Below, in pieces: positions 28,068-38,212 of a stretch of 64,000 nt of DNA. The notes below the pieces were generated by a model, which was not told where the DNA came from, did not search any database, and saw only the letters and a list, made by a program, of their open reading frames with translations. Made by a program: the position numbers and the translations under genes. The number at the start of each line of letters is the position of its first letter. Position 1 is the first letter of the stretch. Location: contig NZ_QGMQ01000004.1 of assembly GCF_003259155.1 (NCBI RefSeq), forward strand, positions 248,001 to 312,000. Direction: 5' to 3'. Source of the stretch: Marinimicrobium alkaliphilum. Its GTDB lineage: Bacteria > Pseudomonadota > Gammaproteobacteria > Pseudomonadales > Cellvibrionaceae.

Positions 28068-31000
28068 ATGAATTCCTACGCGCCCTTTACGCCCCCCGGC
28101 GCCCCGGCCGCCGGCATGCGCCAGCGCTGGGGCCAGCTGCACGGAGCCGCCCAGGCCCTGGCCATCGCCGCCGCCGCACGCACCAACTCCGGCCTGACCC
28201 TGGCCCTGACCAGCGACACCAGTGGCGCGCAACGATTGGAGAGCGAGCTCGGGTTCTTCGCGCCAGATCTGCCGGTCCTGCATCTGGCCGACTGGGAAAC
28301 ACTCCCCTATGACAGCATTTCGCCCCACCAGGACATCATTTCGGAGCGCCTGAAAACCCTCTACCAGCTCCCGTCACTCACCCGCGGCCTGCTCGTAGCG
28401 CCGGTATCCACGCTGCTCCAGCGCCTGATGCCCTACGACTACCTGACCGGCAACAGCCTGATGCTGGCCACGGGGGAACGGCTGGACCTGGCGCGTATGC
28501 GCAGCAACCTCGAGAAAGCCGGTTATCACTGTGTCGATACGGTATACGAACACGGCGAGTTCGCGGTTCGGGGCGCCTTGATCGATATTTTCCCTATGGG
28601 CAGCGACCTGCCCTACCGCATCGACCTGTTCGACGACGAAATCGATACCCTGCGCACCTTCGATCCGGAAACCCAGCGCACCATTGAGCAGGTGGACCAG
28701 ATTCAGCTGTTGCCAGCCCACGAGTTTCCTTTGGACAAGGCCGGCATCAGCCGCTTTCGCGAACAATGGCACCAACAGTTCGACGTGGACCACCGGGCCT
28801 GTCCGGTGTATCAGGACGTCTGTGCCGGGATCTCGCCACCGGGCGTGGAGTACTACCTGCCGCTGTTTTTCGCGCAGTGCTCAACCTTGTTCGACTATCT
28901 GCCCAGCGATACCCAGATCTACACGCTGGGCGACGTGCCTGCGGCGGCCGAGCACTTTTGGCACGAGCTGAACAGCCGCTATGAAAGTCGCCGGGTCGAC
29001 CCAACCCGCCCCATTCTGCGGCCCGATCAAATCTACCTGCCGGTGGAAACCCTCAATCAGCAGCTCAAACGCTACGGTCGCACCCAGATCACCCACGCGC
29101 CGGTCGAACACCGCCCCGAAGGCGGCGATTTTGACTTTGCCACGCTGACACCCCCGAGTCTGCCAGTGCGCGCCCAGGCCGAGCACCCGCTCACCGCACT
29201 GGAAAGCTTTCTGATGAGCCACGACGGCCGGGTCCTGTTCTGCGCCGACTCCGCCGGGCGCCGCGAGACGTTGCTGGAGCTGCTCGGGCGCATTCGGATC
29301 AACCCGCAAGAAGTAGCCGATTGGCCCGCGTTTGAGCGCGGCCAGACGCCCATCGCCATTACCATCGCCCCGCTCGAGCAAGGACTGCTTGCTCGCGACC
29401 CGGCACTGGCGGTCATCTCTGAATCCCAGCTCTTCGGCGAACGGGTTCAGCAGCAGCGCCGGCGCCGGACTGCCCAGGACACCAGCGAGCAAGTGGTCAA
29501 AAATTTGACCGAGCTGAAGCTGGGTGCACCGGTGGTGCATATCGACCACGGCGTGGGCCGCTACCGGGGCCTGGAAACCCTGAGTGTGGGCGATCAAACC
29601 GAAGAGTTCCTGACGCTGGAATACGCCGACGAGGCCAAGCTCTATGTCCCGGTCACCAACCTGCACCTGATCAGCCGCTACAGCGGCGCCGATGAAGAAT
29701 TCGCACCCATGCACCGGTTGGGCAGCGAGCAGTGGCAGAAGGCCAAACGCAAAGCCGCAGAACAGGTGCGCGACACCGCCGCCGAACTGCTGGATATCTA
29801 CGCCCGACGCGCGGCGCGTAAAGGCTTCGCCTTTGAAGACCCTAAACTCGCCTATGAGAGTTTCTCCGCCAGCTTTCCCTTTGAGGAAACGCCAGACCAA
29901 CAACAGGCGATTGAAGCCGTGGTCAAAGACATGCTCTCTGCCCAGCCCATGGACCGCCTGGTGTGTGGCGACGTCGGTTTCGGCAAAACCGAGGTCGCCA
30001 TGCGCGCCGCCTTTATCGCCGCCCACAGCGGCAAACAGGTCGCCGTGCTGGCACCCACCACCCTGCTCGCCCAACAACACCATGAATCCTTTAAAGACCG
30101 TTTTGCGGATTGGCCCATTACCATCGACGTGCTCTCGCGCTTCCGGACCGGCAAGGAAGTCACCAAAGTTCAGGAACGCCTCGCGGACGGCAAAGTCGAT
30201 ATCATCATCGGCACCCACAAGTTGCTCCAGAGCGATATCGATTACAAGAATCTGGGATTGGTCATTATCGATGAGGAGCACCGCTTTGGCGTACGCCAGA
30301 AAGAGCGCCTGAAAGCCCTGCGCGCCGAGGTGGATATTCTGACATTGACGGCGACACCGATTCCCCGGACGCTGAACATGTCCATGTCCGGCATTCGCGA
30401 CCTGTCGATTATCGCAACCCCGCCGGCGCGCCGGTTGTCGGTAAAAACCTTTGTGCGCCAACACGACGCCGCCACTCTGAAAGAGGCCATTCTGCGGGAA
30501 ATTCTGCGAGGCGGCCAAGTGTACTATTTGCACAACGAGGTCAAATCGATCGAACGCATCGCACGCGAATTGCAGGCGTTGGTCCCCGAAGCGCGGGTCG
30601 GCATCGGGCACGGGCAGATGCGTGAGCGCGAACTGGAACAGGTGATGAGCGATTTCTATCACAAGCGCTTTAACCTGCTGGTGTGTACCACCATCATCGA
30701 AACGGGTATCGATATTCCGAGCGCCAACACCATTATCATCCATCGGGCCGATAAATTCGGGTTGGCCCAACTCCACCAGCTGCGCGGGCGCGTGGGCCGC
30801 TCTCACCACCAGGCCTACGCCTACCTGCTCACGCCGGAGCCGCGCGCCATGACCGGCGACGCCGTCAAGCGCCTGGAAGCCATTGCCAGTGCCGAGGATT
30901 TGGGTGCCGGTTTTACACTGGCCACTTACGATATGGAAATTCGCGGCACCGGCGAACTCCTCGGCGACGAGCAGAGCGGACAGATCCAGACGGTGGGATT

Positions 31001-31532
31001 TTCCCTCTATATGGATATGCTCGACCGAGCCATCAAGGCCATCCGGGCCGGCAAGGAACCCAACATTGAGCAACCGCTGGACAGCGGCATAGAGGTCAAC
31101 CTGCGCATCCCGGCACTGATTCCCGATGATTACCTGCCCGATGTCCACAGCCGCCTGGTGATGTACAAACGCCTGGCCAACGCTGCTAATGATGAAGCGC
31201 TCAAAGAGCTGCAAGTCGAAATGATTGACCGCTTTGGACTGCTGCCGGAACCGGTAAAAAACCTCTTTCGTGTGACTCAACTCAAACTTTTGGCGCAAAA
31301 TCTCGGTATCGCCAAGCTTGAGGCGGGCCCGGGCGGCGGGCGGATTGAATTTTCTGCCGAAACACAGGTCGATCCTTTCACAATTGTGCAATTGGTGCAG
31401 GCTGAGCCCCAAGGCTATCGCCTGGAAGGCGCCAACCAGTTAAGATTCACTCAGGCGATGGACGCCAACGACCAGCGTATTGACGCTGTGACTCGCCTGT
31501 TGGCGCGACTGACTCCCAAGGAAAATCATTGA
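28068..31532 (+). CDS. mfd: transcription-repair coupling factor Mfd
   Basis: Removes stalled RNA polymerase at lesions and recruits UvrA. At 1154 residues it is close to E. coli Mfd (1148). Seen in order: UvrB-like N-terminal region (LPYDSISPHQDIISERL, GALIDIFPMGSDLPYRID), RNAP-interaction domain (GAPVVHIDHGVGRYRGLE), RecG-like translocase with Walker A GDVGFGKTEVAMRAAF and DEEH box, TATPIPRTLNMSMSGIRDLS, and QLRGRVGRSHHQAYAYLL, then the C-terminal D7 region. It is the first gene of a pair with csiV, joined by TGATG. Confidence 0.97.
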   Translation: MNSYAPFTPPGAPAAGMRQRWGQLHGAAQALAIAAAARTNSGLTLALTSDTSGAQRLESELGFFAPDLPVLHLADWETLPYDSISPHQDIISERLKTLYQLPSLTRGLLVAPVSTLLQRLMPYDYLTGNSLMLATGERLDLARMRSNLEKAGYHCVDTVYEHGEFAVRGALIDIFPMGSDLPYRIDLFDDEIDTLRTFDPETQRTIEQVDQIQLLPAHEFPLDKAGISRFREQWHQQFDVDHRACPVYQDVCAGISPPGVEYYLPLFFAQCSTLFDYLPSDTQIYTLGDVPAAAEHFWHELNSRYESRRVDPTRPILRPDQIYLPVETLNQQLKRYGRTQITHAPVEHRPEGGDFDFATLTPPSLPVRAQAEHPLTALESFLMSHDGRVLFCADSAGRRETLLELLGRIRINPQEVADWPAFERGQTPIAITIAPLEQGLLARDPALAVISESQLFGERVQQQRRRRTAQDTSEQVVKNLTELKLGAPVVHIDHGVGRYRGLETLSVGDQTEEFLTLEYADEAKLYVPVTNLHLISRYSGADEEFAPMHRLGSEQWQKAKRKAAEQVRDTAAELLDIYARRAARKGFAFEDPKLAYESFSASFPFEETPDQQQAIEAVVKDMLSAQPMDRLVCGDVGFGKTEVAMRAAFIAAHSGKQVAVLAPTTLLAQQHHESFKDRFADWPITIDVLSRFRTGKEVTKVQERLADGKVDIIIGTHKLLQSDIDYKNLGLVIIDEEHRFGVRQKERLKALRAEVDILTLTATPIPRTLNMSMSGIRDLSIIATPPARRLSVKTFVRQHDAATLKEAILREILRGGQVYYLHNEVKSIERIARELQALVPEARVGIGHGQMRERELEQVMSDFYHKRFNLLVCTTIIETGIDIPSANTIIIHRADKFGLAQLHQLRGRVGRSHHQAYAYLLTPEPRAMTGDAVKRLEAIASAEDLGAGFTLATYDMEIRGTGELLGDEQSGQIQTVGFSLYMDMLDRAIKAIRAGKEPNIEQPLDSGIEVNLRIPALIPDDYLPDVHSRLVMYKRLANAANDEALKELQVEMIDRFGLLPEPVKNLFRVTQLKLLAQNLGIAKLEAGPGGGRIEFSAETQVDPFTIVQLVQAEPQGYRLEGANQLRFTQAMDANDQRIDAVTRLLARLTPKENH

Positions 31533-32392
31533 TGCAAGCTTTACTTCGCAAGCCCCGTCTCCCGTTGATTGGTCTTCTGGCCGGACTGACGCTACTGGCT
31601 GTGACAGCCCCGTCCGTTCAGGCGGAGGAAGAGCGCTGGTTTCAGGTTGAGGTGATCGCTTTCTCGCGCCCGGCTGCCACCGGCAGCGAGGAACACTGGC
31701 CCAAGGATATCCGCCTGCAGTATCCGGCGCGCTGGCAGCAACTGCTCGATCCGCAACAAACTATTCGGGAAACGCCGGTCCGCGACGGCCCTATGGCCGA
31801 CCCGCTGGTGCCCACGATGATGCGTGAGCCCGACCTGCGACGCGACCCTTTCTATACCCTGCCCTCCGGTGAGCGCGAACTGGGCCGCTTCGCCAACGCT
31901 TTTCAGCGCAGTCCGGATTACCAGCTGTTGTTTCACGAAGCCTGGCGCCAGCCGGTAGAAGACGAGAGTCGCGCGCGCGCCATTCTGATCAGTGCCGGGG
32001 AGCAATTTGGAGAGCATCACGAACTCGAGGGCAGCATCCGTCTGCATGTCAGCCGTTTTTTGCATTTGCAGACCCGGCTTTGGTTGACACAGTTTGAAGT
32101 CAACTATGGTCAGGATCCGGCCGGCTGGCCGGCATTACCCCTGAGCCCCGCACTCGCACCCAGCGACTCGATCGACGCAGCGCAGGCACCGCTTGAAAGC
32201 GACCCCTGGGAGGTGGATTTCAGCAGCGCTTACCTGGGTGACTTCAGTCACAGCCTGGGCGATGCCTACCTGCCCCGGCGCATCGCCACACTCAACCAGA
32301 GTCGCCGCATGCGCAGCGGCGAGTTGCACTATATTGATCATCCTTTTATGGGCCTGGTAGTAAAAATCACACCTTACAGCTTGCCCGACTGA
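31532..32392 (+). CDS. csiV: CsiV family periplasmic protein
   Basis: A 286-residue exported protein with a signal peptide (PLIGLLAGLTLLAVTAPSVQA). The mature part begins EEERWFQVEVIAFSRP, and the C-terminal SRRMRSGELHYIDHPFMGLVVKITPY is typical of the CsiV/DUF2803 family. In Vibrio and relatives CsiV stimulates the lipoprotein LpoA, which activates the PBP1a peptidoglycan synthase. The ATG shares one base with the mfd stop (TGATG), a coupling seen in several relatives. A terminator follows 40 nt after the stop. Confidence 0.85.
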   Translation: MQALLRKPRLPLIGLLAGLTLLAVTAPSVQAEEERWFQVEVIAFSRPAATGSEEHWPKDIRLQYPARWQQLLDPQQTIRETPVRDGPMADPLVPTMMREPDLRRDPFYTLPSGERELGRFANAFQRSPDYQLLFHEAWRQPVEDESRARAILISAGEQFGEHHELEGSIRLHVSRFLHLQTRLWLTQFEVNYGQDPAGWPALPLSPALAPSDSIDAAQAPLESDPWEVDFSSAYLGDFSHSLGDAYLPRRIATLNQSRRMRSGELHYIDHPFMGLVVKITPYSLPD

Positions 32393-32432
32393 TCCCCCCC
32401 ACTCGTCCGATCAAAATCTGTGAAGCAAAAAA

Positions 32433-32456
32433 AACCGGCCGAAGCCGGTTTTTTTT
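32433..32456. terminator. bidirectional intrinsic terminator
   Basis: The stem AACCGGC/GCCGGTT with a CGAA loop (32433-32450) has an eight-A run on the left and eight Ts on the right. It can end both the rightward mfd-csiV message and the leftward cold-shock message, which converge here. Confidence 0.88.
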
Positions 32457-32457
32457 A

Positions 32458-32673
32458 TTAGCCGAGAGGTACCACATCATCGGCCTGCAGGCCTTTGTCT
32501 CCTTTCTGCAAAGCATACTCTACACTCTGCCCTTCCGACAGCGAGCGATAACCTTCGCCGCGAATATTTCGGTAGTGCACAAATACATCCTCACTGCCTT
32601 GTTCGCGCGTAATAAAGCCGTAGCCCCGAGCATTGTTAAACCACTTAACGGTGCCCGATTCTCGATCTGACAT
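32458..32673 (-). CDS. cold-shock domain protein
   Basis: A 71-residue single CSD protein that binds single-stranded RNA/DNA. RNP1 GYGFIT and RNP2 VFVHY are intact, preceded by SGTVKWFNNARGYGF. The C-terminal LQKGDKGLQADDVVPLG differs from CspA, so paralogue identity (CspA, C, D or other) is left open. It has an AT-rich upstream region of about 450 nt, common for cold-shock genes with long leaders; no clear -35/-10 pair was identified. Confidence 0.93.
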   Translation of the reverse strand: MSDRESGTVKWFNNARGYGFITREQGSEDVFVHYRNIRGEGYRSLSEGQSVEYALQKGDKGLQADDVVPLG

Positions 32674-33140
32674 AATGTAACCCCATTATTGTTCTTCCCA
32701 AAAAAGATCCCTCGCTCGACTCGGGCACGCGCTGCCCTCCAGACTAGACGCCTACCCAAGGGTTCCGAGAAACTCTTTTTAAGCCATTAAATTGTCATTG
32801 TCCACCCTGAAACCGTAACTGGGTCAAAAAACTGACAAAAAAAAGTGTCAGAATTTTGGTTCATTTATAAAACAATCGTAATTGACAAAAACACCCCAAA
32901 AAATCGCAAAAATTCCCTACTGTTAGACGATTATTTTATGAGCACTGATGGCAATAGATGCAAACACGATCAAAACCGAAAGGCGTCTCTGCGCTCGCCG
33001 AAAAGCATCGGCAAAACAACAGGTTACTGACAGTGTTTAAAAAGGCGTCCCGCGATGACCTGGCGCCGCCCGAATCACGCTAACCGCAGCGAACATGGTA
33101 AGGTAAATCCACCGTGAACTGCGTTTTCGAGGAGGGCACT
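32674..33140. other. AT-rich intergenic region with one hairpin
   Basis: No convincing gene here. Much of 32780-33030 is clearly AT-richer than its surroundings, with several A runs. A hairpin CTGACA/TGTCAG lies at 32832-32837 and 32846-32851 with an A-rich 8-nt loop. The only reading frame of note (32845-33030, 61 codons, GTG start) has no Shine-Dalgarno and low-complexity content. The region probably carries the divergent promoters of the cold-shock gene and the DUF6763-like gene. Confidence 0.5.
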
Positions 33141-33455
33141 ATGGGCTTCAGATACCCGGAAATCGGCGCTTGGTACCGCGACAACGAACAGCAACAACTG
33201 TTTGAGGTCGTGGCCATCGACGATGACTTGGGCGCTATTGAGGTGCAATACCTCGACGGTGCCATCGATGAGTTCGATGTGGAAAGCTGGCCTCAGCTGA
33301 CGCTCAGCCCAGCGGCACCGCCGGAAGACTCCGACGCGGGCTACGAGCTCAGCCAGGAAGACCGCTGGAGTGACGACGCTCCCTACCTGCCCGTTAGCGA
33401 CAATCCATTGACGACCATCGAACCGGATCTGTTCGGCGGCTTTGACGATTTCTAA
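33141..33455 (+). CDS. DUF6763-like small acidic protein
   Basis: A 104-residue acidic cytoplasmic protein. [40 protein letters not shown] and VESWPQL resemble the small WYxD / VVAxDxD / IQYxDG pattern I associate with DUF6763 in pseudomonads; the assignment is from memory. The C-terminal half is Asp/Glu/Pro-rich. The start is ATG 33141, directly after a GAGGAGGG ribosome site; an upstream ATG (33114) has none. It lies just before the lexA control region, and function is unknown. Confidence 0.7.
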   Translation: MGFRYPEIGAWYRDNEQQQLFEVVAIDDDLGAIEVQYLDGAIDEFDVESWPQLTLSPAAPPEDSDAGYELSQEDRWSDDAPYLPVSDNPLTTIEPDLFGGFDDF

Positions 33456-33471
33456 GCACGCTGCCGGGGGC

Positions 33472-33499
33472 TTGCAAACGCCGACATACTGTATATAAT
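33472..33499 (+). promoter_or_regulatory. sigma-70 promoter of lexA
   Basis: TTGCAA (33472-33477) and TATAAT (33494-33499) are separated by 16 nt. The -10 hexamer lies inside the first SOS box, so LexA binding would occlude RNA polymerase. Confidence 0.75.
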
Positions 33500-33523
33500 C
33501 ACAATAGCTGTATAAAAACACAG
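33489..33523 (+). promoter_or_regulatory. tandem LexA (SOS) boxes of lexA
   Basis: The second box, CTGTATAAAAACACAG (33508-33523), fits CTG-N10-CAG exactly. The first, CTGTATATAATCACAA (33489-33504), fits with CAA in place of CAG. The two boxes are 3 nt apart, as in the autoregulated E. coli lexA promoter. This supports LexA autoregulation and SOS induction of the lexA-sulA operon. Confidence 0.9.
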
Positions 33524-33538
33524 ACCAGGAGTCGGCCC

Positions 33539-34144
33539 ATGCAGAACCTTACACCGCGCCAGGAACAGGTGCTTCAGCTGATCAAGAGCTACGCCGAAGA
33601 GACCGGCTATCCGCCCACGCGCGCGGAGATCGCGCGCATGCTCGGCTACAAATCCGCCAATGCGGCTGAAGAACACATCAAGGCCCTGGCCCGCAAAGGC
33701 GCCATCGAAGTCATTCCCGGTGCCTCGCGGGGCATTCGTATCCCGGAGACCGAGAACAATGGTTTGCCTGTTGTGGGCCGCGTCGCCGCCGGTCACCCGA
33801 TACTCGCCCAGGAACACATCGACGACTACTGCGATATCCCTCACAGCTTTTTTTCACCCTCGGCCGACTATCTGTTGCGGGTACAGGGGATGAGTATGCG
33901 CGACGTGGGAATTCTGGATGGCGATCTGCTGGCCGTGCACAGCACCAATCAGGCTCGCAATGGCCAGATCGTGGTGGCCCGCATTGGCGATGAAGTGACA
34001 GTAAAACGCTTTAAGCGTCACGGTAATCGCTCACAAGTCGAACTCTGGCCGGAGAACCCCGACTTTGATGTTATCGAAGTGGATCTGCGCGATCAGGAAT
34101 TTACTATTGAAGGTTTAAGCGTGGGGGTCATCCGCCGTGAATAA
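33539..34144 (+). CDS. lexA: SOS response repressor LexA
   Basis: Self-cleaving repressor of the SOS regulon, 201 residues (E. coli 202). A wHTH domain ([37 protein letters not shown]) is followed by the Ala-Gly cleavage site in [14 protein letters not shown] and the Ser-Lys catalytic dyad ([13 protein letters not shown] Ser; VTVKRFKRH Lys). The start is ATG 33539, with AGGAGT about 8 nt upstream. It overlaps sulA by 8 nt, forming a two-gene SOS operon. Confidence 0.98.
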   Translation: MQNLTPRQEQVLQLIKSYAEETGYPPTRAEIARMLGYKSANAAEEHIKALARKGAIEVIPGASRGIRIPETENNGLPVVGRVAAGHPILAQEHIDDYCDIPHSFFSPSADYLLRVQGMSMRDVGILDGDLLAVHSTNQARNGQIVVARIGDEVTVKRFKRHGNRSQVELWPENPDFDVIEVDLRDQEFTIEGLSVGVIRRE

Positions 34145-34550
34145 CACTATCCGACTTCAGGCGCCGCCAGCAACGCGGCCGTCAGGCTTGACCCAGCTGG
34201 TGCTGGGCAGCGACCAGCAAACCAATTTGGCACTGCTCCTGCCCATGATTGCACACCTGAGCTGGCAAGATGATTCGCGCTGGCTTACCTGGATCGCTCC
34301 CAAGGGCATTGACCGTGGATTACTCGAACGCTTTGGCGTGAACAGTCGATGCGTGCGTCTGATTCACCCGCGTCGCAGCGATGCCTGCCGCTGGATTGCC
34401 TGGGAAGCCCTTGCCAGTGGCACCAGCCACACAGTGGTAGTGGCGCCGGAACAGTTGAGCGAACGGGATTTACAAGCCCTGGAAGGGGCTGCGCAGACGG
34501 GCGAAGCACAGGCCATTGTGCTCCAGACCCGGCCGGATCATTGGCGCTAA
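34137..34550 (+). CDS. sulA: SulA-like cell division inhibitor
   Basis: A 137-residue protein, short compared with E. coli SulA (169), with the central block [22 protein letters not shown] and the region [20 protein letters not shown] that match the FtsZ-binding SulA/ImuA-like family. When SOS is induced it would block FtsZ polymerisation. The GTG start at 34137 overlaps the end of lexA by 8 nt, so it is translated with lexA. The same lexA-sulA pairing is known from Pseudomonas. Confidence 0.82.
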   Translation: MNNTIRLQAPPATRPSGLTQLVLGSDQQTNLALLLPMIAHLSWQDDSRWLTWIAPKGIDRGLLERFGVNSRCVRLIHPRRSDACRWIAWEALASGTSHTVVVAPEQLSERDLQALEGAAQTGEAQAIVLQTRPDHWR

Positions 34551-34564
34551 AATCTACGCAGAGG

Positions 34565-34828
34565 TCAGTGTACGGTGGGTTTGTCTTCGTGCAGGTCGGC
34601 CAGGCTGGTATCCCAAGGGTCGTCTACAGCGCCATCGGCCAGCTCACCAGCTGCTTCCATTCCCGCCTCAATCATCGCCTTGGCGACATCGAACTTGCCT
34701 TCGCGCATAAATGACAGGGAATCGGCTGAAAACCGGATACTCACCAGAGGCTCGCCCTCATCGTTCGCCCGCTGCAGCACGATATCGCCGTTGGGCAGCT
34801 CGATAATCTCGTACAGGGTTGATGACAT
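34565..34828 (-). CDS. conserved hypothetical protein, 87 residues
   Basis: A small acidic cytoplasmic protein starting MSSTLYEIIELPNGDIVLQR, with FSADSLSFMREGKFDVAKAMIEAGMEAAGE as a helical core. From memory, a homologue sits between sulA and topA in P. aeruginosa (PA3009). There is no recognised function and no signal peptide. The start is ATG 34828; a longer frame to 34864 adds 12 unrelated residues. It is convergent with sulA, 14 nt apart. Confidence 0.75.
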   Translation of the reverse strand: MSSTLYEIIELPNGDIVLQRANDEGEPLVSIRFSADSLSFMREGKFDVAKAMIEAGMEAAGELADGAVDDPWDTSLADLHEDKPTVH

Positions 34829-34916
34829 GGTGACTCCATAATAAACCGGCAATAAGGCCGTCAAAGTCCCATTCTACCATTTTTGTATTCGAGATTAAAT
34901 GCGAGCCAGGGCCGAA

Positions 34917-35450
34917 CTAGTATTCGGCGCTGGTCTCTCGGTGACGCTCGACCATCGCCTGAAAGGCTTCCAACCACCGCTTGAGCTGCTCTGCATTCAC
35001 AGCCGGGGCTGGTTCTTCGATATGCGCGACCTGAATCAGCCCCGGCGCAATATCTTCTCCCTGCACAGGCTCGGTCGCTGACACCTCGGCCGGTAACCGC
35101 CAGCAGTCGTCATAAGCGATACGCATCCGGCTTACCCAACTGTTAGGCTCGGAGCGCATCAGGGAGAGTTCGCTCGCCTCATTGGGCATCTTGCCAATCG
35201 CGCTGAGGGCGGCCTGCAGGTCGTTCTCTGTCGCAATCGGCTCGGGGTCGCGCACACCGTAGTTCTCAGCCAGCTCGCGCAGATAGTGCCGATAGCCACA
35301 CATGGCGTGGAACAGAACGGCACCCTCCAACGCCTGACAACGCAAGCGCTCGCTGGCGTTAACAGGCTCGGATTGAGCCTCAAGCATTTTGAGCACAGCT
35401 CGGGCGAAGGCCAACTTCTGGTTGACCGCCTGTAGATACTTGACCGCCAT
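34917..35450 (-). CDS. DUF6586-like conserved hypothetical protein
   Basis: A 177-residue, mainly helical cytoplasmic protein (MAVKYLQAVNQKLAFARAVL start; LEGAVLFHAMCGYRHYLRELA; SWVSRMRIAYDDCWRLP). The family label is from memory of the gene beside topA in pseudomonads; function is unknown. It starts 2 nt after the topA stop codon and is probably co-transcribed with topA. The start is ATG 35450; the longer frame adds [11 protein letters not shown], which is untypical. Confidence 0.75.
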   Translation of the reverse strand: MAVKYLQAVNQKLAFARAVLKMLEAQSEPVNASERLRCQALEGAVLFHAMCGYRHYLRELAENYGVRDPEPIATENDLQAALSAIGKMPNEASELSLMRSEPNSWVSRMRIAYDDCWRLPAEVSATEPVQGEDIAPGLIQVAHIEEPAPAVNAEQLKRWLEAFQAMVERHRETSAEY

Positions 35451-35452
35451 GA

Positions 35453-38089
35453 TTAATCCTTCTTGGTGGTGCCCTGCTCCACCCACTTGCCGTTGCGGTA
35501 AAACGCTTTCCAGCCCGTCGCCTTGCCCTCGACTTCGGACTGCACGTACTGCTCCTTGTTCTTGCGGCTGAAACGAATTACTGTCGGCCGTCCTTCGTCG
35601 TCCTTGGTCGGAGCCTTAAACAGGTAGGTGTACTTGGGATCAATCGCGTCTTTGTGTGGCAGCAGCTCAGCGACCAACGGTGCGCGCGTTTCACGTTTTT
35701 TCGGGAACTGGCTCGCCGCCAGGAACAGCCCAGAGGCTCCATCGCGCAACACATAGTGGTCATCGACCTTGTCACAGGTCAATTCCGGCATGGCTACCGG
35801 GTCCATTTTGGGTGGCGCTGGCTCACCGCTTTTCAGCAACTTGCGGGTATTCTTACACTCGCTGTTGGTGCAATCAAAATACTTGCCGAAACGGCCAGTT
35901 TTCAGCTGCATTTCACTACCGCACTTGTCGCACTCGAGGGTCGGCCCTTCATAACCTTTGATTTTGAACTGACCGCGCTCAACTTCGTAACCAGGACAGT
36001 CTGGGTTATTGCCACAGATATGCACTTTCCGCGACTCATCCAACAGATAACTGTCCATTGCGGCATTGCACAGTTTACAGCGGCGCTTGGTCCGCAACTG
36101 CTTGGATTCGGCTTCGTCATCGGCGTCGGCATCGACCGCTTCGTCGCCCGACACCAGATTCATGGTGTTTTTACAGCGTTCCTTGGGCGGTAGCGCATAG
36201 CCGGAACACCCCAAAAATACCCCAGTGCTGCCCGTGCGGATCTGCATATGACGCCCGCACTTGTCACACTCAATATCGGTATCAACCGGAGTATTGGCGC
36301 GCATGCCGCTGTCTTGCCCCTGGGCCTGTTCGAGCTTACGACGAAACCCGGCGTAAAACTCATCGAGCAGTGTGCGCCAGTTTTTATCGCCTTCAGCCAC
36401 ATCATCAAGGGACTCTTCCATGGTGGCGGTAAAGCTGTAGTCCATTAAGTCATCAAAACTCTCAACCAGACGCCCGGTAACAATATCGCCCATCTTTTCG
36501 GCGTAGAAGCGCCGATTCTCCAGGCGCACGTAGCCACGATCCTGAATGGTCGAAATAATCGAGGCGTAGGTGGACGGACGCCCAATACCGCGATTTTCCA
36601 ATTCTTTTACCAGACTCGCTTCGCTGAAGCGTGCCGGCGGTTTGGTGAAGTGCTGTGCCGGATCAATGGCCAATAGATCCAGCGTCTGGCCTACTTTGAT
36701 ATCAGGCAGCACCACGTCATCGTCTTTTTTACTTTGCGGCGGCAAGACCTTCATAAAGCCGTCGAAGCGGATGACGCGCCCGCGTGCGCGCAACTCGAAA
36801 TCGCCCGCCTCAACCACAACCGAGGTGCTGGTAAATTCTGCCGGGCTCATCTGGCACGCCACAAACTGCTGCCATATCAGCGTATACAGCCGCTCGGCAT
36901 CGCGCTCCATACCTTTGAGCTGGGTTGGCAGAACGTCAACGCTGGAAGGCCGAATCGCTTCGTGCGCTTCCTGTGCGCCCGCTTTGCTGGAATAGCTGTT
37001 CGGGTTTTTGGGCAGGTATTTATCGCCAAAGGTGCTCTGAATATAGTCCCGACAACCGGCCACGGCATCCTGGCTCAGGTTGGTGGAGTCGGTACGCATA
37101 TAGGTGATGTAACCCGCCTCGTACAAGCGCTGGGCCATCATCATGGTTTTCTTCACTCCGAATCCCAGCCGGGTACTCGCCGCCTGCTGCAGTGTCGAGG
37201 TAATAAAAGGTGCTGGCGCTTTGGAGCTGGTGGGCTTGTCTTCGCGATTGCTGATCCGGTAGCTGGCCTGCTCAAGCGCACGCACAGCCGCCATGGCCTG
37301 ACTCTCGTTGACCGGCTTGAAGGCCTCACCACTCTGCTTTTTGACCTCAAAACGAATCTTGTCTTTGGTCTCCGCTTGCAGGTCGGCACCGACTGTCCAG
37401 TACTCTTCGGGGATAAAGGCGCGAATCTCGCGCTCTCGCTCGACCACCAGCCGTACCGCGACCGACTGCACCCGTCCGGCCGACAGACCACGCGCGACTT
37501 TCTCCCACAGCAGGGGAGAGACCATATAGCCAACAACCCGGTCCAGAAAACGGCGAGCCTGCTGAGCATTGACGCGATCCTGATCAATACGGCCCGGGCT
37601 TTTGAAGGCGTTTTGAATGGCCGTTTTGGTGATCTCGTTAAACACCACCCGACGGTAGCGCTCGTCGTCTCCACCAATGGCTTCGCGCAGGTGCCAGGCA
37701 ATGGCCTCCCCCTCGCGGTCCAAATCCGTCGCCAGGAAAATCTGGTCGGCCTTTTCCGCGAGTTTGCGCAACTCGTCGACAACCTTTTCCTTGCCCGGCA
37801 ATATTTCGTAATGGGCATCCCAACCATTATCCGGATCGATACCCATCCGGTTGATCAGCTGGTTGCGGCTTTTCTCGGCCTTGTACTTGGCTTTCTCGTC
37901 CGGTGACATCTTCCGGGTTTTAGCGGCCTGGCGCGCACGCTCTTTCGGGTCGGTGGTTTTGGCACCACCGCTGGTGGGCAAATCGCGAATATGGCCAATA
38001 CTGGACTTGACGATAAAGTCATTGCCCAGGTATTTGTTGATGGTCTTGGCCTTTGCTGGCGACTCCACAATAACTAAGGATTTTCCCAT
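35453..38089 (-). CDS. topA: DNA topoisomerase I TopA
   Basis: Relaxes negative supercoils; 878 residues (E. coli 865). N-terminal Toprim domain ([34 protein letters not shown]), the central domain with active-site Tyr in [15 protein letters not shown] (near residue 330), and C-terminal zinc ribbons: [31 protein letters not shown]...C, and [21 protein letters not shown]. The family start is MGKSLVIVE at 38089; the frame runs on to 38203 without family residues. Its own promoter is at 38213-38241. Confidence 0.97.
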   Translation of the reverse strand: MGKSLVIVESPAKAKTINKYLGNDFIVKSSIGHIRDLPTSGGAKTTDPKERARQAAKTRKMSPDEKAKYKAEKSRNQLINRMGIDPDNGWDAHYEILPGKEKVVDELRKLAEKADQIFLATDLDREGEAIAWHLREAIGGDDERYRRVVFNEITKTAIQNAFKSPGRIDQDRVNAQQARRFLDRVVGYMVSPLLWEKVARGLSAGRVQSVAVRLVVEREREIRAFIPEEYWTVGADLQAETKDKIRFEVKKQSGEAFKPVNESQAMAAVRALEQASYRISNREDKPTSSKAPAPFITSTLQQAASTRLGFGVKKTMMMAQRLYEAGYITYMRTDSTNLSQDAVAGCRDYIQSTFGDKYLPKNPNSYSSKAGAQEAHEAIRPSSVDVLPTQLKGMERDAERLYTLIWQQFVACQMSPAEFTSTSVVVEAGDFELRARGRVIRFDGFMKVLPPQSKKDDDVVLPDIKVGQTLDLLAIDPAQHFTKPPARFSEASLVKELENRGIGRPSTYASIISTIQDRGYVRLENRRFYAEKMGDIVTGRLVESFDDLMDYSFTATMEESLDDVAEGDKNWRTLLDEFYAGFRRKLEQAQGQDSGMRANTPVDTDIECDKCGRHMQIRTGSTGVFLGCSGYALPPKERCKNTMNLVSGDEAVDADADDEAESKQLRTKRRCKLCNAAMDSYLLDESRKVHICGNNPDCPGYEVERGQFKIKGYEGPTLECDKCGSEMQLKTGRFGKYFDCTNSECKNTRKLLKSGEPAPPKMDPVAMPELTCDKVDDHYVLRDGASGLFLAASQFPKKRETRAPLVAELLPHKDAIDPKYTYLFKAPTKDDEGRPTVIRFSRKNKEQYVQSEVEGKATGWKAFYRNGKWVEQGTTKKD

Positions 38090-38212
38090 AGTGTAATCTG
38101 CTGATCCCGGTGATTTCGCGCTGACCTGCTCGTCGGTCAGCTCTCGTAAAAGGTGCCTGTCTGCGGCATTAAAGCGTACCTGCGACCTTCTCTGCGGGTA
38201 CACGTTTATTCA

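Noticed and set aside
27812-28312. 166-codon frame running through the inverted-repeat element into mfd
   Set aside because: It includes the palindromic repeat and the mfd start region in another frame; such frames arise from the repeat itself.
28881-31412. 843-codon open frame antisense to mfd
   Set aside because: Mfd is a clear full-length family match on the other strand; long antisense frames are common with this GC content and codon usage, and no domain or ribosome site was seen.
32845-33030. 61-codon GTG-initiated frame
   Set aside because: AT-rich low-complexity sequence without a Shine-Dalgarno or family similarity.
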